A stretch of DNA of 64,000 nt from Halorarum salinum (lineage in GTDB: Archaea; Halobacteriota; Halobacteria; Halobacteriales; Haloferacaceae): assembly GCF_013402875.1 (NCBI RefSeq), contig NZ_CP058579.1, positions 2,294,001 to 2,358,000 of the forward strand. The letters are read 5' to 3'. The notes under the pieces are model-generated. The model was not told the DNA's origin, did not search any database, and saw nothing but the letters and a program-made list of their open reading frames with translations. The translations under genes and the position numbers were made by a program. Positions 25,047 through 33,997 of the stretch are shown here, piece by piece (position 1 is the stretch's first letter; the number at the start of each line of letters is the position of its first letter).

Positions 25047-25340
25047 TCAGCGGGACTCCCTTTGCTCCACCTTGTTCAACTCGATGAGCAGGCGGAAGAT
25101 CGCCTTCACCAGGTTCGCGTCCACGTCGAACCGCTCGGCGTTCTCGCCCGCGCGGTCCATCACGCGCTGCTCCTGCTCCTCGTCGGTCGTCGGCAGGTCC
25201 CGGTGGGACTTCACCCCGGCGATGGTGTCGGCGACGTACGTCCGCCGGGCGATGAGTTCGACCAGTTCGCGGTCGATGTCCTCGATCTCCGCGCGCAGTT
25301 CGTCCAGTTCCATCTCGTCTGGGTCGGGTGTGTCGGTCAT
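25047..25340 (-). CDS. Chorismate mutase (AroQ type)
   Basis: A 97-residue AroQ-class chorismate mutase, making prephenate for Phe and Tyr synthesis. The helical fold is clear: 'LDELRAEIEDIDRELVELIARRTYVADTIAGVKSH' with Arg and Lys active-site residues, 'DLPTTDEEQEQRVMDRAGE', and 'VDANLVKAIFRLLIELNKVEQ'. The start ATG overlaps the shikimate kinase stop (ATGA), so the two shikimate-pathway genes are translationally coupled. Confidence 0.93.
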   Translation of the reverse strand: MTDTPDPDEMELDELRAEIEDIDRELVELIARRTYVADTIAGVKSHRDLPTTDEEQEQRVMDRAGENAERFDVDANLVKAIFRLLIELNKVEQRESR

Positions 25341-26209
25341 GTGATTCGTGCTCCCGCGTTCCTGGTTCGCGTCTCGATCGTCTCTCCCTCGCGCTCGGCC
25401 CACCGCTCGCGGACGCGTTCGAGGCCCGACGCGTCCCCGACGGCGACGACGCTCGGGCCGGTGCCGGACAGCGACACGCCGGCGCAGTCGGGCATCGCTT
25501 CGACCGCCGGGTCCGCCGTGAAACCGAGCGCGGCCGAGAACGCGAGGCCGTTGACGGTCATCGCGCGGACGTGGTCGCCGTCCAGTGCCAGTTCCGCGGC
25601 GAGGTCGGCCATCGGCGCGACCCGCTCGCAGCGGCCCACGTCGGCGTCGGCGCTGTACGCCCGGGCCGGCGGGGTCCACACCAGCGCGTCGTGCTCGAAC
25701 GGGTCGCGGGCGAGCAGTTCGTCCGCCGAGTTGTCCGTCACCGTGACGCCGCCGAGCATGCTCGCGGAGGCGTCGTCGAACGCGCCGGTGACGGTGACGC
25801 CGGCGTCGCGGGCCGCGGCGACGCCGATCCGACACGCCTCGGTCCTGGTCACGTCGGCGTCGGGGTCGTCGGCCACCTCCCAGCCGAGTGCTTCGAGCGT
25901 CGCCAGCACCGTCGCGTTCGCCGCGGCGCTCGAGGACTTCAGGCCGGCGGCCGTCGGCACCTCGCTCTCGGTCCTGACGACGCCGCCCTCGTCGCCGCCG
26001 TACCCGTCGACGACGCGCTCGACGCACCGCTCGATCAGCGTCGTGTCGCCGTCGGGGTCGCCCGCGATCTCGCCGGTCACGGCGTCGGCATCGGGGTCGA
26101 GGCGGACCTCCGCGACCGTCTCGATGTCCAGCGCGAACGCCGAACCGACGCCGGTGGCGAGCGCGTTGACGACCGTCCCCGCGCCCGGCGCGACTGCGCG
26201 ACCCTCCAT
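25337..26209 (-). CDS. Shikimate kinase, archaeal GHMP type
   Basis: A 290-residue GHMP-family shikimate kinase, the archaeal non-homologous replacement of bacterial AroK. The ATP loop 'PTAAGLKSSSAAANA' is at about 99-113 of the chosen product, preceded by 'EGRAVAPGAGTVVNALATG', the usual archaeal N-terminus. The C-terminal GHMP motif is 'SLSGTGPSVVAVG'. The ATG at 26209 is chosen because it yields the family start; an in-frame GTG-like extension to 26254 adds unrelated residues. Coupled to chorismate mutase downstream. Confidence 0.92.
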   Translation of the reverse strand: MEGRAVAPGAGTVVNALATGVGSAFALDIETVAEVRLDPDADAVTGEIAGDPDGDTTLIERCVERVVDGYGGDEGGVVRTESEVPTAAGLKSSSAAANATVLATLEALGWEVADDPDADVTRTEACRIGVAAARDAGVTVTGAFDDASASMLGGVTVTDNSADELLARDPFEHDALVWTPPARAYSADADVGRCERVAPMADLAAELALDGDHVRAMTVNGLAFSAALGFTADPAVEAMPDCAGVSLSGTGPSVVAVGDASGLERVRERWAEREGETIETRTRNAGARIT

Positions 26210-26266
26210 GGCGGGAGGGGCGCACGCCCCGGATTTGAGTGTGGCGGTACTCACACCGTTCGCCGC

Positions 26267-26911
26267 CTAGCGGTAGGCGACGCGGCGGTACGCGAACTCG
26301 ACGTCGAAGCGCTCGTCGTCGGTCGAGCGCTCCGCGCGACCGTCCCGGTCGAACTCAATCGCGGCCCGGACCGTCCCGGTCTCGCCCGGCGCGAAGCCCC
26401 CGTCCCGTTCGTCCCGAAAGCCGGCGGTGCCGTAGGCGGTCGCCACGCGCGTACGGTCGCCGTCGACGGCCGTGTAGAGGAGGTCGAACCGGAGTTCCAG
26501 CACCTCGTACGTCACCGGGGTCGGCCCTCCCACGTTCCGGAGTCGAACGAACGCGTCGCCCTCGGTGCTGCCGCCCCCGGCCGAGACGCTGACGCCCGAG
26601 TCGACCAGTCGGAGCGACCCGTTCGGCGGAACCGCCGCGGCGACCGGGGTCGCCGTGGGCTCCCGCGTGGCCGTGGGTGTCGCCGTGGCCGTCACGGTTC
26701 GCTCCCGGGCCGCGGTCGTCCCGTCGTGCTCCGTCCGGGTGGAGGGGGAGGACGTCGCCCCGTCGCCCGCGACCGGTTCGCCGCCGCCGGAGCTACAGCC
26801 GGCGGTCACAGCCAGTCCGGCGACCCCGGCGAGCGACGCCAACACCCCTCGACGGCTCCGCGGCGCGTCGTCGCGACGCCCGCCGGCCGGAACGTCGGCG
26901 TCCGCCGTCAT
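26267..26911 (-). CDS. Tat lipoprotein of a three-gene operon
   Basis: A 214-residue secreted protein with a twin-Arg stretch (SRRGVLAS), hydrophobic segment and lipobox Cys39 followed by Ser/Gly. A long Thr/Ala/Pro-rich linker (about 52-92) leads to a beta-rich domain with 'GSLRLVDSGVSVSAGG', 'DAFVRLRNVGGPTPVTYEVLELRFDL' and 'FAPGETGTVRAAIEFD', which reads like an FxLYD/immunoglobulin-like fold. Its ATG overlaps the upstream membrane-protein stop (ATGA). The role is unknown; a surface-anchored partner of the two upstream gene products is likely. Confidence 0.7.
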   Translation of the reverse strand: MTADADVPAGGRRDDAPRSRRGVLASLAGVAGLAVTAGCSSGGGEPVAGDGATSSPSTRTEHDGTTAARERTVTATATPTATREPTATPVAAAVPPNGSLRLVDSGVSVSAGGGSTEGDAFVRLRNVGGPTPVTYEVLELRFDLLYTAVDGDRTRVATAYGTAGFRDERDGGFAPGETGTVRAAIEFDRDGRAERSTDDERFDVEFAYRRVAYR

Positions 26912-27387
26912 CTCACCACCTCGGCGGCGAGCGCGCCGCAGGCGCCCGCGGCCAGCGCCGCGCCGAACGCGCTCGCGAGCAGCGGCACGACGGCCGACCC
27001 CGCCGCGTAGACCTGCGTCGCCCCGTCGCCGCCGACGCCGACGAGCACGCCCGCCACGGCGAGCAGCCCCGCGAGCGTCGCGCCGACGAACGCCCCGCCG
27101 CCGGTCACCGCTCCGGCCCGCTCCGGGACCGCGTACTGCGACCCGACGAGCGAGCCGAGAACGCCGCCCAGCACGACCGCGGAGAGCATCGCCGCGCGGG
27201 TGGTCGAGAGGGCGGCGGCGGCCAGGAACACCGGGCCGAACGTCTCGACCGGGCCTCCCGTCGCGCCGGCGACGAACTGTCCGCGCGCCCAGGTCGCGGC
27301 CGCGAACCCGGCGACGGCGAGGCCGACGCCGACCGCGCCGTACGACCCGACGACGACCCCCGCCGCGCGGGCGTCCTCGGCGTTCAC
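26908..27387 (-). CDS. Four-helix membrane protein
   Basis: A 159-residue, very Ala/Gly/Val-rich membrane protein with about four helices (for example 'GVVVGSYGAVGVGLAVAGFAAAT', 'LAAAALSTTRAAMLSAVVLGGVLGSLVG', 'FVGATLAGLLAVAGVLVGVG', 'LLASAFGAALAAGACGALA'). It starts at a GTG (27387) that overlaps the stop of the lipoprotein gene upstream (GTGA); the longer frame to 27549 lies inside that gene and is rejected. Family not recognised. Operon position between two lipoproteins suggests a shared envelope function. Confidence 0.65.
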   Translation of the reverse strand: MNAEDARAAGVVVGSYGAVGVGLAVAGFAAATWARGQFVAGATGGPVETFGPVFLAAAALSTTRAAMLSAVVLGGVLGSLVGSQYAVPERAGAVTGGGAFVGATLAGLLAVAGVLVGVGGDGATQVYAAGSAVVPLLASAFGAALAAGACGALAAEVVR

Positions 27388-28613
27388 GCGCCCACCCCCG
27401 AGAGCCAGGTTCGGCGGTGGACCCGGTCCCAGTCCACCCGCTCCTCCCAGGCGGTCTCCCCGGCGCCGGTGGCGAGCAGAAACTCCCCCGCGCGACAGCA
27501 GAGCGCGTAGGCGACGTCGCCGGCCCGCCGGTAGTACACCCGCCGCCACGTCCCGTCGCCCATCGCGTACTCGCCCTCCCGGGTGACGCGGGAGGCGACC
27601 TCCGAGAGCGCTCGTGCGGCGGCCCGTTCGTCGGCGTACCGCTGGAGCACCACCGTCCGCGTCGGCGTCGCCTCGGGTCGCCGGGTCGGGAACGGTCGCC
27701 CGCCGGAGCGGTCGACCTCATGGACCGAGAGGGTCGCCGCGGCGGTCCTGTCCGCGGGTTCGTGGAGCGGCCCGTACCAGTCCGCCATCGCGCGGGAATC
27801 CCCGTCGGTCACCGGCGGTCGGAGGAGGTCCCCCCGCTCGGCCCGGTAGGCGTACGCCTCGAAGCGCTCCCCCCCGGCCGACGTCCGGGCGAGTTGCCAG
27901 AGCAGCGTCCGTTCCGGGTCGTACTCGTCCGCACGGAGGAAGGCCGTCAGCCGGTTCTCGATCGGGTTCCGGGAGAGCGACCGGTCGGCGTAGACGTCGG
28001 TGGCGAACCCGCCGGCGAACGCCGCGAGCCGGCCGAGTTCCTCGTCGGTCCGGTCGCGGTCGCCGCGCCCGGCGAACTTGCGGACCACGGCGAGGTGGTA
28101 CTCCACCCGGTCCTCGATGCCGTCGACGACGCGGAAGCGGCCGTCCAGCGCGTCCCTCGCCCGCTCGAAGGCGTCGTCGTACGTCGCGGCCAGTTCGTCC
28201 ACGTCGGCGACGCCGACCGTCCCGGCGTCCTTCAGGTCGCGCGTCGCCCGGGTCGACCGCCGCATCGCCGTCCGGAACTCCGCGATGGCCTCGGGGTACG
28301 TCTCGGCGAACCACCGGAGTTCGTCCGCGACCCGCCGGGTCCGTTCGGCCAGCGCTGGGTTCGCGGGGTCCGGCGCCGCGTCGGTCTCGGGCGGCGCGTC
28401 GGTCGGCGATCCCTCGGTCGAGCCGTCGCCGGCCGCGTCCCCGCCGTCGGTCGCGCCGTCCCGGTCGTCGGCCGTTCCCGCTTCCGTGTGCCGGTCGGTG
28501 GACGTCTCGACCGACGGGTACCGGACGTTCGACCCCCTCGCGAGACACCCGCCGGTGAGGCCCGCCAGCCCGGCCCCGACCCCCCGGAGGAGTGCACGTC
28601 GTCCGCGTGTCAT
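27384..28613 (-). CDS. Haloarchaeal Tat lipoprotein, 409 aa
   Basis: Secreted lipoprotein with twin-Arg (GRRALLRG), a hydrophobic stretch and lipobox Cys23. An acidic low-complexity linker (about 37-85) separates the anchor from a folded part: a helical bundle ('RTRRVADELRWFAETYPEAIAEFRTAMR', 'VDELAATYDDAFERARDAL') and a C-terminal alpha/beta part with 'VVLQRYADERAAARALSEVASRVT' and 'RRVYYRRAGDVAYALCCRAGEFLLATGAGE'. The latter resembles haloarchaeal surface proteins of unknown function. First gene of the lipoprotein-membrane-lipoprotein operon. Confidence 0.7.
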   Translation of the reverse strand: MTRGRRALLRGVGAGLAGLTGGCLARGSNVRYPSVETSTDRHTEAGTADDRDGATDGGDAAGDGSTEGSPTDAPPETDAAPDPANPALAERTRRVADELRWFAETYPEAIAEFRTAMRRSTRATRDLKDAGTVGVADVDELAATYDDAFERARDALDGRFRVVDGIEDRVEYHLAVVRKFAGRGDRDRTDEELGRLAAFAGGFATDVYADRSLSRNPIENRLTAFLRADEYDPERTLLWQLARTSAGGERFEAYAYRAERGDLLRPPVTDGDSRAMADWYGPLHEPADRTAAATLSVHEVDRSGGRPFPTRRPEATPTRTVVLQRYADERAAARALSEVASRVTREGEYAMGDGTWRRVYYRRAGDVAYALCCRAGEFLLATGAGETAWEERVDWDRVHRRTWLSGVGA

Positions 28614-28713
28614 GTCAACTGGCTACTTCCTGCGGGGATAAATATCGGGGGGACGCCCGCGAGGCGGGGCGTCCGTCGCGGGGCTTATTCCCCCGCCGCG
28701 AGTACCGCCGTCC

Positions 28714-29214
28714 ATGAGCGCGCCGAACCGGAGCGACGTCGCCCCCGCGACGGTCTCGGTCGCCCTCCGCGAGGAGGGGATCGAGGTCGAGTACCTGGAC
28801 GGCAGGGTCACGTTCTACCACGGCGTCCCCGAGGCGGTCGAGGGGTCGCTCACGACCCCGCCGGGCAAGGAGACCCACGTCCTCGTCACCGACCCCACGG
28901 AGACGGAGGGCGTCCTCGTGTACGTGAACGACCTGAAGACCCACGACGACATCCTCCGGGACACCGGCGTCGGCCGGGTCATGCTCGGCGAGGGCGAGGA
29001 GGAGGAACTGTTCCCGGGCGTCACGGCCCGCCGTCCCGGCGGCCAGCGCACGGAACTGGAGGCGGACCCCGAGGTCGCCCGCGGCCGCGTGTTCGTCTTC
29101 GCCGAGGACGACTGGGGCGAGCACAGTTACGAGTTCGTCGAGGGGACGGACGCGGAGTCGGCCGAGGCCACCGACGCCGTGGAGCCGTCGACGCCGGACG
29201 GGGGGGAGGAGTGA
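28714..29214 (+). CDS. DUF5796 protein
   Basis: A 166-residue haloarchaeal conserved protein that I recognise as DUF5796: 'VSVALREEGIEVEYLDGRVTFYHGVP', 'ETHVLVTDPTETEGVLVYVNDLKTHDDILRDTGVGRVML' and 'ELFPGVTARRPGG'. It is beta-rich, cytosolic, with an acidic C-terminal tail. The function is unknown. It diverges from the lipoprotein operon and its stop overlaps the GTG of the next small gene (GTGA), so the pair is co-translated. Confidence 0.8.
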   Translation: MSAPNRSDVAPATVSVALREEGIEVEYLDGRVTFYHGVPEAVEGSLTTPPGKETHVLVTDPTETEGVLVYVNDLKTHDDILRDTGVGRVMLGEGEEEELFPGVTARRPGGQRTELEADPEVARGRVFVFAEDDWGEHSYEFVEGTDAESAEATDAVEPSTPDGGEE

Positions 29215-29444
29215 GCCTCCGTCGGCGGTGGCGGGAGTTCGACCGGGGCGCCGTGGGGGCGGCGCCCGAACGGTACGGGGTGTACGAACTCGGCGACGCC
29301 GAGGGGGAGTCGCTGGGCTACGGCGTCGGCGTGCTGCGGGACGAACTGAAGGAGGAACTGGCGTACGGCGAGGCCGCGAAGGTCCGGTGGGTGGCCGCGG
29401 AGTCGCGCGAGCACGCGGAGCGCATCGCCGAGGAGCAGTTCTGA
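29211..29444 (+). CDS. Small GIY-YIG-like haloarchaeal protein (DUF7508-like)
   Basis: A 77-residue protein starting at a GTG overlapping the DUF5796 stop. The core 'ERYGVYELGDAEGESLGYGVGVLRDELKE' resembles the first strands of a GIY-YIG domain, where 'GVYELG' and 'GYGVG' stand for the two signature parts, followed by '[21 protein letters not shown]'. The catalytic residues of GIY-YIG nucleases are not all present, so activity is doubtful. DUF7508 is the family name I recall, with moderate certainty. Confidence 0.7.
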   Translation: MSLRRRWREFDRGAVGAAPERYGVYELGDAEGESLGYGVGVLRDELKEELAYGEAAKVRWVAAESREHAERIAEEQF

Positions 29445-29557
29445 GTCGGTCCGGACGGCGCGGTTCCGGGTCCGCTCGGCCGGCGCAGTTCCGAGTCCGT
29501 CCGGATCCCTACTGCTGGCCAGCAGGTCGAAGTAGCCACCATCCGTATCCTCCGCAC

Positions 29558-29989
29558 ATGTACGACGACGTTCTGCTCCCGGTCGACGGCAGCGACGGGA
29601 CGGGGGCCGCGCTCGCGCACGCCGAGTCGCTCGGGACGACGTACGGCGCGACCGTCCACGTCCTCCACGTCGCCGACACGAACCGCGACAGCGTAACCAC
29701 CCTCGCCGCCGGGAACACCGTGGACGTGCTCTCCGAGAAGGGGACCGAACTCGTCGAGGAGGTCTCGGCCGCGCTCGACCCGGCGGTGAGCAGGCGGACG
29801 GAGGTGTTGCAGGGGGACCCCCACGACACCATCGTGGACTACGCGAACGAGTACGGGATCGACCTGATCGTGATGGCGACGCACGGCCGGCGGGGGCTCG
29901 AGCGGTTCCTGCTCGGGAGCGTCACCGACCGGGTCGTCCGGACCGCGGACGTGCCCGTCCTGACCGTCAGGCTGGACGAGGCGGCGTAG
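29558..29989 (+). CDS. Universal stress protein (UspA family)
   Basis: A 143-residue USP: '[15 protein letters not shown]' at the start, '[26 protein letters not shown]' as the ATP-binding G-x2-G-x9-G-S/T loop and 'ADVPVLTVR' as the last strand. These residues match ATP-binding USPs. The longer frame reaching back to 29228 crosses the preceding gene and is rejected. Likely a single-gene unit with a general stress role. Confidence 0.92.
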   Translation: MYDDVLLPVDGSDGTGAALAHAESLGTTYGATVHVLHVADTNRDSVTTLAAGNTVDVLSEKGTELVEEVSAALDPAVSRRTEVLQGDPHDTIVDYANEYGIDLIVMATHGRRGLERFLLGSVTDRVVRTADVPVLTVRLDEAA

Positions 29990-29998
29990 GGGACGGGG

Positions 29999-30133
29999 TC
30001 ACTGCAGGTACGACGGCTCCTCCGCGTCGCAGTTCTGCTCGTGTTGACGGGCGTCCTCGCGGTCGTCCAGCATGAGCCCGCACCGCTCACACCGGTACCA
30101 CGTCATGTCGTCCCGCTCCGTCTCCGTGACCAT
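29999..30133 (-). CDS. 44-aa zinc-finger protein
   Basis: A very short gene encoding [15 protein letters not shown] then CERC and 'HEQNC', ending in EPSYLQ. The Cys-x2-Cys and His-x4-Cys spacing fits a C2HC zinc finger. Many haloarchaeal genomes carry such 40-60-residue zinc-finger proteins (DUF7128-like as I recall). It is convergent with the USP gene and lies 41 bases downstream of the next minus-strand gene's stop. A nucleic-acid or protein contact role is inferred. Confidence 0.75.
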   Translation of the reverse strand: MVTETERDDMTWYRCERCGLMLDDREDARQHEQNCDAEEPSYLQ

Positions 30134-30174
30134 GCTCGAACGTTGGACTGCTCCGGTAAATCGCTACCGGCGGC

Positions 30175-30627
30175 TCAGAAGTCGGGCAGGTCCTCGGGTT
30201 CCTCGAACTCGCTCTCCCACTCGACGTACTCCTCCTTCAGCACGTCACAGACGATCTGGCCGAGTTCGGTGAGGGTCGCGTTGATGGCCGACACCTGCGA
30301 CCACGAGTCCAGCCAGTCGTGGAGGTCGCGCTCCTTCCAGTCCTCGGGGATGCCGGGCGCGTGATAGCCGACGCGGTCCGCGAAGTCGTCCCAGAAGAAG
30401 TCGAACCGGCTCACGAGGTCGAGGTCCTCGACGACCGTCCACTCCCCCTCGTCGAGGTCAGTGTGGGCGGCCCACTGGTCGAACGCGTCCGCCCAGGCGC
30501 CGTCCTCGAGGTACTCGGACAGTTCGTCCCGACGGTAGTCGTCGCCCCCCACCTCGGTGTCGTCGTACGTGCTCGGGTCGACGGTGCGGAGCGCCGGCGG
30601 GTCTGGCCGGTCCACGTCGAGGCTCAT
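30175..30627 (-). CDS. Conserved acidic haloarchaeal protein, 150 aa
   Basis: I do not recognise a domain name. The protein is very acidic and Trp-rich: 'DDYRRDELSEYLEDGAWADAFDQWA', 'SRFDFFWDDFADRVGYHAPGIPEDWKERDLHDWLDSW', then a helical 'VSAINATLTELGQIVCDVLKEEYVEWE'. It looks like a folded all-helical cytosolic protein. The ATG at 30627 is chosen because the nine upstream residues are Arg-rich and atypical. Neighbours give no clue. Confidence 0.7.
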   Translation of the reverse strand: MSLDVDRPDPPALRTVDPSTYDDTEVGGDDYRRDELSEYLEDGAWADAFDQWAAHTDLDEGEWTVVEDLDLVSRFDFFWDDFADRVGYHAPGIPEDWKERDLHDWLDSWSQVSAINATLTELGQIVCDVLKEEYVEWESEFEEPEDLPDF

Positions 30628-30766
30628 GCGGTGACGTTCCCCCCGCCCGGGCAAAGACTTGCCGACGGGACCGGCCGGGGCGGCTTCGCTCGGTCCGGAC
30701 CTCCGTCGGGGCGGAACCTGCCCCGCCGGGCGCCGGAATTAACAGGGATCCCACGAACCCGTGGCT

Positions 30767-31834
30767 ATGCCGACTCGACGCGACGTCCTCGCGTGCGCCG
30801 GGGCCTCGACCCTCGCCGGCGTCGCCGGCTGCGTACAGGTCGGGAGCTCCGGGCCGCCGCAGAACGGACCCGACGGCACGACCGCGACCGACGTCTACGA
30901 GGCGGTCCTCCCCTCGGTCGTCGGCGTGCAGGTCTACGGGCGTTCCGGACCCTCCCGGCAGGGCTCCGGCTTCGTCGGCCCCGGTGGCCGGGTGATCACG
31001 AACGAGCACGTCGTCGCGGGCGCCGACGAGGTGAGACTCCGCTTCGACGGCAACGAGTGGCGCGGCGCCGAGGCGCTCGGGACGGACACGTACAGCGACC
31101 TGGCCGTCCTCGACGCGACTGACCCCCCGGCGTCGGCGACGTCGCTCCCGTTCGTCGACGCGGACCCGGAGCCGCCGGTCGGGACGCCTGTGCTCGCCAT
31201 CGGCTCGCCGTACGGGTTCGCCGGCTCCGCCTCGGAGGGCATCGTCAGCGGCGTCGACCGCCTGCTCCCCGCGCCGAACCAGTTCCGCATCGCCGACGCG
31301 GTCCAGACGGACGCCGCGCTCAACCCCGGAAACAGCGGGGGTCCCCTCGTCACCTTCGACGGCGAGGTGGTCGGCGTCGTCAGCTCCGCCGGCGGGGAGA
31401 ACGTCGGGTTCGCCATCTCGGCGGCGCTCGCCGGGCGCGTCGTCCCTGCGCTGGCCGAGGGCGGGGAGTACGAGCACCCGTACCTGGGCGCGAGGCTCCT
31501 CGAGGTCACGCCCGCGGTGGCCGAGGCGTACGACCTCGACTCCGTCGGCGGCGTCGTCGTCGTGGACGCCGTCGCCGACGGCCCCGCGGAGGGCGTCCTC
31601 GACCCCGCCACGGGGACGACGACGGTTCGGGGGACGGAGGTCCCGACCGGCGGCGACGTGATCGTCGCGATCGCGGGCGTCCCCGTGGGTACCCAGGCGG
31701 ACCTCTCGACGACGCTGGCCCTGGAGACGAGTCCCGACGAGACGGTCACCGTCACCGTCCGCCGCGGGGGCGAGGAGCGGACCGTCGAACTGACGCTCGG
31801 CGCTCGACCGGAGCCGTCCGAAACCGACCGCTGA
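30767..31834 (+). CDS. HtrA/DegP-like secreted serine protease
   Basis: A 355-residue S1C-type protease with Tat-like signal (TRRDVLACAGAS), lipobox Cys22 and a PDZ domain. The catalytic triad is His81 (ITNEHVV), Asp111 (YSDLAVL) and Ser190 (PGNSGGP). The PDZ domain spans about 230-345 ('YLGARLLEVTPAVAEAYDLD', 'GGDVIVAIAGVPVGT', 'VTVTVRRGGEERTVEL'). It should degrade or chaperone misfolded proteins on the cell surface. ATG at 30767 is preferred to the GTG at 30761 since the twin-Arg region follows it directly. Confidence 0.9.
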   Translation: MPTRRDVLACAGASTLAGVAGCVQVGSSGPPQNGPDGTTATDVYEAVLPSVVGVQVYGRSGPSRQGSGFVGPGGRVITNEHVVAGADEVRLRFDGNEWRGAEALGTDTYSDLAVLDATDPPASATSLPFVDADPEPPVGTPVLAIGSPYGFAGSASEGIVSGVDRLLPAPNQFRIADAVQTDAALNPGNSGGPLVTFDGEVVGVVSSAGGENVGFAISAALAGRVVPALAEGGEYEHPYLGARLLEVTPAVAEAYDLDSVGGVVVVDAVADGPAEGVLDPATGTTTVRGTEVPTGGDVIVAIAGVPVGTQADLSTTLALETSPDETVTVTVRRGGEERTVELTLGARPEPSETDR

Positions 31835-31917
31835 CGGGGCTCCGTCCGCGCTCCGATACCCGACCCTCCGATCCTCGACCCGATCTGCACCGCCCGGTCC
31901 GTCCCGGTTCGGGCCGG

Positions 31918-32409
31918 TCAGGTCCCGAGCCGGTCCGCGACGTCCTCCAGTTGCTCGCGCCGCTCCGCGACGGCGCCGTCCCGCAGTTCCTCCTCCTCCC
32001 CGGTCGGACAGACGAGGTCCGGGACCGGCGTGGGCCGGCCGTCCCCGTCGAGCGCGACGAACGTGAAAAAGGAGGTCGTCGTCCGCCGCTCCTCGCCCGA
32101 TCGGGGGTTCTCGGCCCGCACGTCGACTTTCACGTCCACGCTCGTCCGGCCGGTGTTGAACACGTACGCCTCGACGACGGCCACCTCGCCGAGGTCGATG
32201 GGGGAGATGAAGTCGACGTGGTCCATCGAGGCGGTCACGACCTGCTCGGAGGCGAAGCGCATCCCCGCGATGGCCCCGCAGATGTCCATCCAGTGGAGCA
32301 CCGTCCCCCCGAGCGCGCGGCCGAGGTAGTTCGTGTCGTTCGGCAACAGCAGTTCGGTCATCTCGGTGTACGACTCGGCCAGCGGTACCTGGTCGGGGTC
32401 GCCGGTCAT
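31918..32409 (-). CDS. Acyl-CoA thioesterase, hotdog fold
   Basis: A 163-residue hotdog thioesterase of the YciA/BACH type: 'SYTEMTELLLPNDTNYLGRALGGTVLHWMDICGAIAGMRFA' holds the catalytic Asn/Asp region, followed by 'TASMDHVDFISPIDLGEVAVVEAYV' and 'TGRTSVDVKVDVRAENP'. It hydrolyses acyl-CoA to free acid and CoA; chain length cannot be inferred. Single gene between the protease and the transducer. Confidence 0.9.
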   Translation of the reverse strand: MTGDPDQVPLAESYTEMTELLLPNDTNYLGRALGGTVLHWMDICGAIAGMRFASEQVVTASMDHVDFISPIDLGEVAVVEAYVFNTGRTSVDVKVDVRAENPRSGEERRTTTSFFTFVALDGDGRPTPVPDLVCPTGEEEELRDGAVAERREQLEDVADRLGT

Positions 32410-32473
32410 GCCAGTCCGTTCGGCCCGCCCCGTATCAAATCCCGTCCCTCGCGACGGACGGCCGCCGGCCCGA

Positions 32474-33898
32474 TCACTCCTCCCGCAGCTCGTCGACGCT
32501 GGCCTCGACCTCGCGGACCTGCCGGCGGCCCTCGGCCGCCGTCTCCGCGACCGCCTCCAGGCGGCCCTCCAGCGTCTCGATCGCCTCGACCGACGACTCG
32601 ACCATCGCGGCGACCTCCTCGGCGGAGGCGGCCTGGTCGTCGGTCGCGTCCGCGACCCCCGCGGCGCCGTCGGCCGTCTCCTCGACGGCCGCCGATACGT
32701 CCGACAGCGACTCGGTCACCCCCTCTATGCGCTCGATGGCGGCGGCCACTTCCCCGGTCGTCGCGTCGAGCAGGCGCGCCGTCTCGTGGGTCCGGTCCTG
32801 CATGTCGCCGACGAGCGTCTCGATGCGCTCGGCGTGCTCGCGGCTCTCCTCGGCGAGCGACTTCACCTCGTCGGCGACGACCGCGAACCCCTCGCCCGCC
32901 TCGCCCGCGCGGGCCGCCTCGATGCTCGCGTTGAGCGCCAGCATGTTCGTCTGCTCGGCGATGCCGTCGATGAGCTCCACCACCTCGCCGACCTCGTCGG
33001 CCCGGTCGGTCAGGTCGTCGACGGCACCGGCGACCTCCTCGGCGGCGCCCTCGACGCTCCCCATCGCCTCGGTGGCCTCGGTCGCGGCCTCGTCCCCGTC
33101 CTCGACGAGCGACCGCGTCCTGTCGCTCGCGACCGTCACCTGCTCGGCGCTTGCCGCGATCTCCTGGACGGTCGCGCTCTGTTCGGTCATTTCGTCGGCG
33201 ACCTCGCGCATCCGTTCGGCCTGCTCGGCGGCGAACTGGTCGGCGTCGTCGGTGAACTCGGCGACCTCCTCGACCGCGTCGGCGAGGTCGGCGGTCCGCT
33301 CCCGGACCGCGCCGCTCACGCGCGACTGGAGCCGTTCGAGGTCGCGCTGGCGCCGCACGTGGTCGGTCACGTCGGCCGCCACCGAGAACGCCCCGACCGG
33401 TTCGCCGTCCGGCGCGTCGAGCGGGACGGCGTACACCTGGAGCGCCTTGTCGCTGGCCGGGATCTCGCGGATCGCGTCCTCGGCGATCGTCTCGCCGACG
33501 CGCACGACCTCCTCGGCCAGCGTCTCCTCGGCCCCCTCGGTGCCGAGCACCTCGTGGGCGTTGTTGCCGACTGCCTCGGCCTCGGCGATGCCGACCATCT
33601 CGGAGTGGGCCTCGTTCCAGTGGGTGATCGTCCCCCCGTCGTCGACGACGAGCGCGCTCTCCGGGAGGGCGGCGACCAGCCCGTCGAACAGTTCCCGCCA
33701 GAACGCCGCCTCGGCCCGGTCCCGCTCCGCGCGGTCGTCGGGTTCGATCCGGTCGAGGTACGCCTCCGCGAGGCGCTCGGCCCCGCCGACCCCCTCGGCT
33801 CCGCCGGCGTCCCCTGCTGGCTCGTCGTGCTCGCCGTGAACGCCCTCGGCGCCGTCCACGGGTCCCCGCTCGGCGGGCGCGTCGTCCGTCTCGCTCAT
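32474..33898 (-). CDS. Soluble PAS-containing methyl-accepting transducer
   Basis: A 474-residue haloarchaeal transducer with no transmembrane helix. After an acidic low-complexity N-terminus (about 1-55), a PAS domain covers roughly 70-185 ('[24 protein letters not shown]', '[19 protein letters not shown]'). The rest is the coiled-coil signalling domain with the highly conserved tip '[43 protein letters not shown]' pattern. It should sense a cytosolic or redox signal and control CheA. No che genes are in the window. Confidence 0.92.
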   Translation of the reverse strand: MSETDDAPAERGPVDGAEGVHGEHDEPAGDAGGAEGVGGAERLAEAYLDRIEPDDRAERDRAEAAFWRELFDGLVAALPESALVVDDGGTITHWNEAHSEMVGIAEAEAVGNNAHEVLGTEGAEETLAEEVVRVGETIAEDAIREIPASDKALQVYAVPLDAPDGEPVGAFSVAADVTDHVRRQRDLERLQSRVSGAVRERTADLADAVEEVAEFTDDADQFAAEQAERMREVADEMTEQSATVQEIAASAEQVTVASDRTRSLVEDGDEAATEATEAMGSVEGAAEEVAGAVDDLTDRADEVGEVVELIDGIAEQTNMLALNASIEAARAGEAGEGFAVVADEVKSLAEESREHAERIETLVGDMQDRTHETARLLDATTGEVAAAIERIEGVTESLSDVSAAVEETADGAAGVADATDDQAASAEEVAAMVESSVEAIETLEGRLEAVAETAAEGRRQVREVEASVDELREE

Positions 33899-33997
33899 CC
33901 TGCCGGCGGATGCGCGCGCCCCCTGTTATAGCTTCCCCGACGATTATTCGTCGTGATTCTCGGCGCCCCGCCCGGCCGGCACCCCACCTCGCCGCCC

